DNA from: Thiothrix sp.
GTDB lineage: Bacteria; Pseudomonadota; Gammaproteobacteria; Thiotrichales; Thiotrichaceae
Length of the DNA: 38,917 bases
Assembly (NCBI GenBank): GCA_020442915.1
Contig: JAGRJD010000072.1
Coordinates: 1 to 38,917 of the forward strand
Direction: 5' to 3'
Under the pieces are notes generated by a model, which was given only the letters and a program-made list of their open reading frames with translations, had not been told where the DNA came from and ran no database searches. Within the stretch, counting starts at the first letter, position 1. Every line of letters begins with the position of its first letter. Position numbers and translations under genes: made by a program. Shown piece by piece: positions 34,294-38,917 of this stretch.

Positions 34294-34923
34294 TCAGCGC
34301 AAAAACGGATTGGTGCGGCGCTCCCTGCCGATGGTGGTATTCGGGCCATGCCCCGGCACCACCACCACGTCATCCCCCAGCACCCAGAGCCGGTTCCGGA
34401 TCGAATCCAGCAGCTGCTGGTGATTCCCGCGCGGAAAGTCCGTGCGCCCGATGGAACCGGCAAACAGCACATCCCCACCGAACACGACACCGGCCTCACG
34501 GTTGAACAACACCACATGACCGGGGGTATGGCCAGGCGTGAGGATAACCTCAAAGCTTTCCCCACCGACCTGCAGGCTGTCCCCATCCGCCAGCCAATGG
34601 TCCGGACGGAAAGCTTCATGTGCCGGGAAACCGAACTGGCGCGACTGCAGCGGCAGGGCATCAAGCCAGAAGGCATCCTCCTCATGCGGCCCCAGCACCG
34701 GAATACCGTAATGCCTTGCCAGCACCTGCGTCCCGCCGACATGATCCAGATGCCCATGCGTCAGCCATACGGCCACCGGCTTCAGCCCTTCACGCGCCAC
34801 CACCGCCATCAGCTTTTCCGTATCCCCGCCGGGATCGATAAAGGCACAGTCCCTGCCGGTCTCGCACCAGACGATGCTGCAGTTCTGGGCAAACGGAGTG
34901 ACAGGAACACTGAGGTATTTCAT
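34294..34923 (-). CDS. Metallo-beta-lactamase-fold hydrolase (glyoxalase II-like)
   Basis: 209 residues. The metal-binding motif THGHLDH is at 55-61 (H56, H58, D60, H61), followed by LTPGHTPGHV, FGGDVLF and VPGHGPNT, which supply the remaining ligands of a two-metal site. The short length, lacking the C-terminal substrate domain of GloB, puts it with the YcbL-type glyoxalase II-like hydrolases, which cleave S-lactoylglutathione or related thioesters. GloA and a GST lie 3 kb away. AAGGG stands seven bases before the start. Confidence 0.87.
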   Translation of the reverse strand: MKYLSVPVTPFAQNCSIVWCETGRDCAFIDPGGDTEKLMAVVAREGLKPVAVWLTHGHLDHVGGTQVLARHYGIPVLGPHEEDAFWLDALPLQSRQFGFPAHEAFRPDHWLADGDSLQVGGESFEVILTPGHTPGHVVLFNREAGVVFGGDVLFAGSIGRTDFPRGNHQQLLDSIRNRLWVLGDDVVVVPGHGPNTTIGRERRTNPFLR

Positions 34924-35136
34924 GTGGCAGCCCTTATCAGGATAACAGACCCCATGTTAAAAACCGGCAGCGGCAAAATCAATGCCGGTGTGCAGGGGCC
35001 GTCGGGGACAGACGGCAGAGAAAAGCCTACAGTCGATTGAACCGCATGGCAGACTCAGGCAGACTTATGTTCATAACAGAGACCGGAATTCGTCCTGAAC
35101 ATCCTTTAACAAACCTTTTCACAATGAGGCATCAAC

Positions 35137-35400
35137 ATGGCAATTGTAGACCTGATCATTCTGCTGGCGATTGGCGCGGCTGCCGGCTGGCTGGCCGGTA
35201 ACCTGATGAGTGGCGGTGGCTTCGGCCTGATCGGCAATATCGTGGTCGGTATCGTCGGCTCTTTCATCGGTTCATTCCTCGGGAATGTTCTCCTCGGCGG
35301 CATGAACCTGAACATGCCGAGCTGGCTCAGCACCCTGATCCTGTCCACCATTGGTGCCGTGGTACTGCTGTTCATCGTCAAGCTGGTCAAGCGAGCCTGA
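35137..35400 (+). CDS. GlsB/YeaQ/YmgE family small membrane protein
   Basis: 87 residues with three hydrophobic segments and many glycines: LIILLAIGAAAGWLAGNLM, LIGNIVVGIVGSFIGSFLG, and LILSTIGAVVLLFIVKLV. This is the transglycosylase-associated (YeaQ/YmgE/GlsB) family, linked to envelope or general stress in several bacteria; no enzymatic residues are known. GAGG lies seven bases upstream of the ATG. A strong terminator follows 57 bases after the stop, so it is probably transcribed alone. Confidence 0.88.
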   Translation: MAIVDLIILLAIGAAAGWLAGNLMSGGGFGLIGNIVVGIVGSFIGSFLGNVLLGGMNLNMPSWLSTLILSTIGAVVLLFIVKLVKRA

Positions 35401-35457
35401 CGATTGTCCTGAAAAAAACAACAAGCTGAGTTTCCCATTCATTTTCATTGCATCACG

Positions 35458-35507
35458 CTCCTGTCCGGAACAGGTCAGACCCTGAAGCCCCGGACAGGAG
35501 TTTTTTT
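35458..35507 (+). terminator. Strong intrinsic terminator
   Basis: CTCCTGTCCGG (35458-35468) and CCGGACAGGAG (35490-35500) pair perfectly over 11 bases, loop of 21, followed by seven T. It ends the GlsB-type gene and separates it from maeB. Confidence 0.9.
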
Positions 35508-35632
35508 ATTGTCCCCGGTATTCCTGCCCTGAAATCCTGAAATCCCGGCCGGTTTTGGCTTATGATAGTCCTCCGCAGCGTACCGCGCGGAAAATCCAAC
35601 AAAGACCCACATACCTACCGGAGAAGGAACCT

Positions 35633-37906
35633 ATGGCTGAGGAACTCAATCAGGCCGCCCTGGATTATCACCGTTACCCCATTCCAGGCAAACTGGAAGT
35701 CAATCCCACCAAAAACATGGTCAACCAGCGTGACCTGGCACTGGCCTACTCACCCGGGGTGGCGGCTGCCAGCCGCGCCATTGCCGAGGATCCGATGGCG
35801 GCAGCCCTCTACACCAGCCGCGCCAATCTGGTCGCCGTCATATCCAACGGTACCGCCGTCCTGGGACTGGGGGCAATCGGGCCACTGGCCTCCAAACCGG
35901 TCATGGAAGGCAAGGCCGTACTGTTCAAGAAATTTGCCGGAGTGAATGCCTTTGACATTGAAGTCGATACCACGGACGTGGACCGTTTCGTCGACGCCAT
36001 CAGCCTGCTGGAACCGACCTTCGGCGGTATCAACCTGGAAGACATCAAGGCCCCGGAATGTTTCGAGATTGAAAGGCGTCTCAAGGAGCGCATGAACATC
36101 CCGGTATTCCACGATGACCAGCACGGTACTGCCATCTGCGTTGCTGCCGCGATTCGCAACGGGCTGCGCGTGGCCGGCAAAAATATCGAAGACGTGAAGC
36201 TGGTGTGTTCCGGGGCCGGGGCTGCGGCCATCGCCTGTCTGAACCTGCTGTGCGAAATGGGCCTGAAAAAAGAGCACATCACGGTCAATGACCGTTTCGG
36301 CATCATCTGGAAAGGGCGTCAGGAGGAAATGAACCCCTACAACTCGGCCTATGCGATTGAGACCGATGCTCGCACCCTGGATGATGTCATGGAAGGTGCA
36401 GACGTGTTTCTGGGCCTGTCCGCACCCGGTGTCCTGAGTCAGGCCAATGTGCGCAAGATGGCCGCCAATCCACTGATTCTGGCCCTGGCCAATCCGACTC
36501 CGGAAATCCTGCCGGACGAAGTGCATGAAGTACGTCCGGATGCCATCGTCGCCACCGGGCGCAGTGATTACCCCAATCAGGTCAACAACGTGCTCTGCTT
36601 CCCGTTCCTGTTCCGGGGTGCGCTGGATGTCGGGGCCACGGAAATCAATGAAACCATGAAGGTCGCAGCGGTGGAGGCGATTGCCGATCTGGCCACCCGC
36701 GAAGCGTCGGACCAGGTGGTATCCGCCTATGGCGGCAAGGCTTTCAGCTTCGGGCGTGAGTACCTGATTCCCAAGCCCTTTGATCCGCGCCTGATGACCA
36801 TCATTCCAGCCCGGGTCGCCAAGGCGGCCATGGATACCGGTGTGGCCACCCGCCCGATCCAGGACTTTACTGAATACCAGCAGCAGCTGGAAAGTTTCGT
36901 CACCCGCTCCGGCATGGCCATGAAGCCGCTGTATGACCGTGCACGTGAGAACCCGCAGCGCATCGTGTTCGCCGAAGGTGAGTCACACCGGGTCATCAAT
37001 GCCGTCCAGATTTTGGTCGATGATGGTATCTGCCGCCCGGTCCTGATCGGCAAAAAGGACAAGATTCAGGACATCATCACCCAGTACGGCCTGCGCCTGA
37101 GCATCGGCGAGAATGTCGAAGTGCTGGATCCGCAGGATAACCCGGACTTTACCCGCCATACCGAAGCCCTGTACCAGCTCATGTCCCGCAAGGGCGTCAC
37201 GCCGGCCTATGCCCGCCGCATGATGTCCTCCATGCCGACACCGGTGGCCGCCATCATGGTGCGTGAAGGGGATGCCGATGCCATGGTGTGCGGGGTGGAA
37301 GGCAATTATGTGTTCCATCTGCGTGACGTGCGCAACCTGATCGGTGCCCGTCCGGATGTTAACGAGCTGTCCGCCGTCACCATGCTGATTCTCAAGCGCG
37401 GGACCTATTTCCTGACCGATACCCATGTCAACATGAATCCAACGCCGGAGCAGGTGGCCATCATCACCAAACTGGCAGCGGAAATGATGGAGTATCTCGG
37501 CATCGTCCCGAAAGTGGCGCTGCTGTCACACTCCAACTTCGGCAGCCGTCAGGATGCCTTTGCCGAGAAAATGCAGGAAGCCCTCACCATCCTGCGTGAA
37601 CGCTGCCCGGGCCTGCTGGTGGATGGGGAAATGCATGCCGATGCCGCCCTGTCGGAAGAAATTCGCGAACGCCTGTTCCCGAACTCGGCTTTCAGCGGCT
37701 CGGCCAATCTGCTCGTGTGCCCGTCCCTGAATGCCGGCAACATTGCCTACAACATGGTCAAGATGCTGGCAGACGGCATCCCGGTCGGTCCGATTCTGGT
37801 CGGTACCCAGTACCCAGCCCAGATCGCCACCGAAAGTACCACCGTGCGCGGTATCGTCAACATGGCCACCATTGCGGTAGTGGATGCCCTGCGCCGCAAG
37901 GCCTGA
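35633..37906 (+). CDS. maeB: NADP-dependent malic enzyme with phosphotransacetylase-like domain
   Basis: 757 residues, matching MaeB (759 in E. coli). The N-terminal 430 residues are malic enzyme, with ALAYSPGVAAAS, GKAVLFKKFAGVNAFDIE, HDDQHGTAICVAAA and a nucleotide fold at VCSGAGAAAIACLNLL. The C-terminal 320 are the phosphate acetyltransferase-like domain (FAEGESHRVINAVQIL, VLLIGKK-like PVLIGKKD, SNFGSRQDAFAEKMQEAL, PSLNAGNIAYNMVK), which in MaeB is regulatory and lets acetyl-CoA inhibit the enzyme. It converts malate to pyruvate and CO2 with NADPH. The start at 35633 has AAGGA four to five bases upstream; a longer open frame upstream lacks family residues. Confidence 0.95.
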   Translation: MAEELNQAALDYHRYPIPGKLEVNPTKNMVNQRDLALAYSPGVAAASRAIAEDPMAAALYTSRANLVAVISNGTAVLGLGAIGPLASKPVMEGKAVLFKKFAGVNAFDIEVDTTDVDRFVDAISLLEPTFGGINLEDIKAPECFEIERRLKERMNIPVFHDDQHGTAICVAAAIRNGLRVAGKNIEDVKLVCSGAGAAAIACLNLLCEMGLKKEHITVNDRFGIIWKGRQEEMNPYNSAYAIETDARTLDDVMEGADVFLGLSAPGVLSQANVRKMAANPLILALANPTPEILPDEVHEVRPDAIVATGRSDYPNQVNNVLCFPFLFRGALDVGATEINETMKVAAVEAIADLATREASDQVVSAYGGKAFSFGREYLIPKPFDPRLMTIIPARVAKAAMDTGVATRPIQDFTEYQQQLESFVTRSGMAMKPLYDRARENPQRIVFAEGESHRVINAVQILVDDGICRPVLIGKKDKIQDIITQYGLRLSIGENVEVLDPQDNPDFTRHTEALYQLMSRKGVTPAYARRMMSSMPTPVAAIMVREGDADAMVCGVEGNYVFHLRDVRNLIGARPDVNELSAVTMLILKRGTYFLTDTHVNMNPTPEQVAIITKLAAEMMEYLGIVPKVALLSHSNFGSRQDAFAEKMQEALTILRERCPGLLVDGEMHADAALSEEIRERLFPNSAFSGSANLLVCPSLNAGNIAYNMVKMLADGIPVGPILVGTQYPAQIATESTTVRGIVNMATIAVVDALRRKA

Positions 37907-37989
37907 TGCTCACACATCCGGCCATCCTGTTGTGCGGATTTTCGGTCTTCAGTGCCCTTGTCATCGGCCTGAGTCAGTACCGCCCCCTT

Positions 37990-38020
37990 GCAGCCGGAGC
38001 CAGCCACTGGCTCCGGCTGC
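37990..38020. terminator. Perfect 13-bp hairpin between convergent maeB and the AlbA-type gene
   Basis: GCAGCCGGAGCCA and its exact complement flank a five-base loop. There is no T-run on either strand, so it is either a transcript-end stabiliser or a bidirectional block acting with Rho. It lies 84 bases after the maeB stop. Confidence 0.5.
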
Positions 38021-38035
38021 AGGCGGTATTCTGCC

Positions 38036-38869
38036 TCAGCCCGGAAATGGTGGGCGCTTTATAATGACCCTGAAAAGGTTGTTTTCCCGGTCATCTACAA
38101 ATTCAATATCCGGGTAGGCGGCCAATGCCCGCATGATGCCACTCCCCAGACCACGGTAAGGCAGAATGCGGCTGGCAAATGACACCAGGATCGGATTGCG
38201 AATGTTGGAGTTTCCCAGTTTGATTTTTTCCACCGTCAGATTATTGGGCAGATGACCGGGGCTGATGATTTCAATCCGGTCCCGGAAAATCAGCAGGCGA
38301 ATGGTAGCAGATACAAAGTAATCACGGTGGATCAGGGCATTGGCAATCAGCTCTTCAAAGACCACCAGCGGAATTTCCAGTTCACCCAGTGAATTCACGC
38401 TTTGCCCGGCCTGCAGGTGATGCAGGTTCCAGGTTACAAAGCTGAGTGAATCCCGGAAAACATTCAGCATCTTGCCGCTCATGTCCTGGCTGTCAAGATA
38501 GGTCTGTGTATTGGTACCTGTTCCGGGGAATGCCACGGCCCTGACGATAAAAACAGGAAGGTTGAAGCTGGGATTACGGGTGAACAACAATGCACCTGCC
38601 ACATTGAAAACACCGTCATTTATCAGGTTCATGTTTTCCAGCAGGGTTTCGAGCGGCATATCCAGCTCGACCAGCAAGGTGTGATAATACTTCTGCAGGA
38701 AGGCATCAAAATACTCCTTGTCCAGGCTTTTGATCCCCAATCCCTTGGCAGGAATTTCATCACCATGCAGTAAACCCGCAGCCTGATACATGCGCTGGAT
38801 TTCTTCCCGGGCCGTAACCTTGCGTTTGTCGGCACCACTCTTGACCCAGATCAGACCATTGTTATCTGT
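38036..38869 (-). pseudogene. AlbA/Schlafen-type ATP-binding protein, 5' end broken
   Basis: The open frame covers about 277 codons. Read from its 5' side it begins in the end of an AlbA_2 (Schlafen-like) DNA-binding domain (GLIWVKSGADKRKVTAREEI), then a middle region, then a GHKL-type ATPase part with FEELIANALIHRDY and RGLGSGIMRAL, as in RecG-related helicase-like regulators of the COG2865 type. The frame is closed by TAA at 38870-38872, just before the first AlbA_2 residues, with only AT-rich DNA from there to the edge. The front of the gene is therefore missing or out of frame. Restarting at 38791 would give a 251-residue product without the DNA-binding domain. The gene faces maeB. Confidence 0.6.
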
Positions 38870-38917
38870 TTAGATCCATGTGATTATAAACTCTATCAAT
38901 TTGGTAAACTGCACCGT

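Noticed and set aside
37906..38064. 52-codon frame starting at the maeB stop (TGATG)
   Set aside because: It runs through the 13-bp hairpin, has no ribosome-binding site of its own, and its text does not look like a protein family; coupling to maeB is possible but unsupported.

Overview
The window reads as chromosomal DNA of a sulfur-oxidising proteobacterium, most likely a gammaproteobacterium. This is inferred from gene content and not proven. The pointers are a SoeABC-type cytoplasmic sulfite dehydrogenase, a two-gene pair of the kind found with tetrahydromethanopterin (H4MPT) cofactor genes in methylotrophs, an amylosucrase, an FNR-type site in front of ompW, and ordinary housekeeping genes (sucA, accA, tilS, maeB). 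The flanks are GC-rich, about 60% in a hand-counted line.

Layout. 1-5.4 kb (mostly minus strand): 5' part of sucA, pgeF, amylosucrase, ompW and a small membrane protein. 5.6-6.9 kb: a FAD-dependent amine/amino-acid oxidase-like enzyme. 7-10.2 kb (minus): an envelope operon of an OmpA-domain protein, a 32-residue one-helix protein not called before here, and a 533-residue membrane-anchored protein with a duplicated domain and three copies of a 13-residue motif. 10.4-12.6 kb (minus): accA-tilS. 12.8-14.8 kb (plus): DHPS-like/DUF447 pair. 15.0-15.4 kb: a small exported protein, then a possible structured RNA with a good intrinsic terminator.

15.65-25.7 kb is an accessory island with lower GC (about 50% in a sampled line). 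It starts with a decayed IS630-type transposase and carries five tightly packed plus-strand genes: a DrmA-like helicase, a DrmB-like DUF1998 protein, a UvrD/Rep-type SF1 helicase, a 542-residue protein I do not recognise, and a NERD nuclease fused to an SF1 helicase. The first two are the core of DISARM anti-phage systems. The methyltransferase, the phospholipase-D protein DrmC and the class genes DrmD/DrmE are absent. This DISARM-related but methylase-free cassette is the best candidate for an undescribed system in the window.

25.8-30.4 kb: soeABC. 30.4-35 kb: IS4-type transposase debris, two glyoxalase-fold proteins (one a clear GloA), a glutathione transferase, an exported SGNH/sialate-esterase-like protein, a CAP-domain protein and a GloB-like metallo-beta-lactamase hydrolase. 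35.1-37.9 kb: a GlsB/YeaQ-type membrane protein, a textbook terminator, and maeB. The right edge holds a 5'-broken AlbA/Schlafen-type ATP-binding protein gene on the minus strand. No tRNA, rRNA or CRISPR array was seen.
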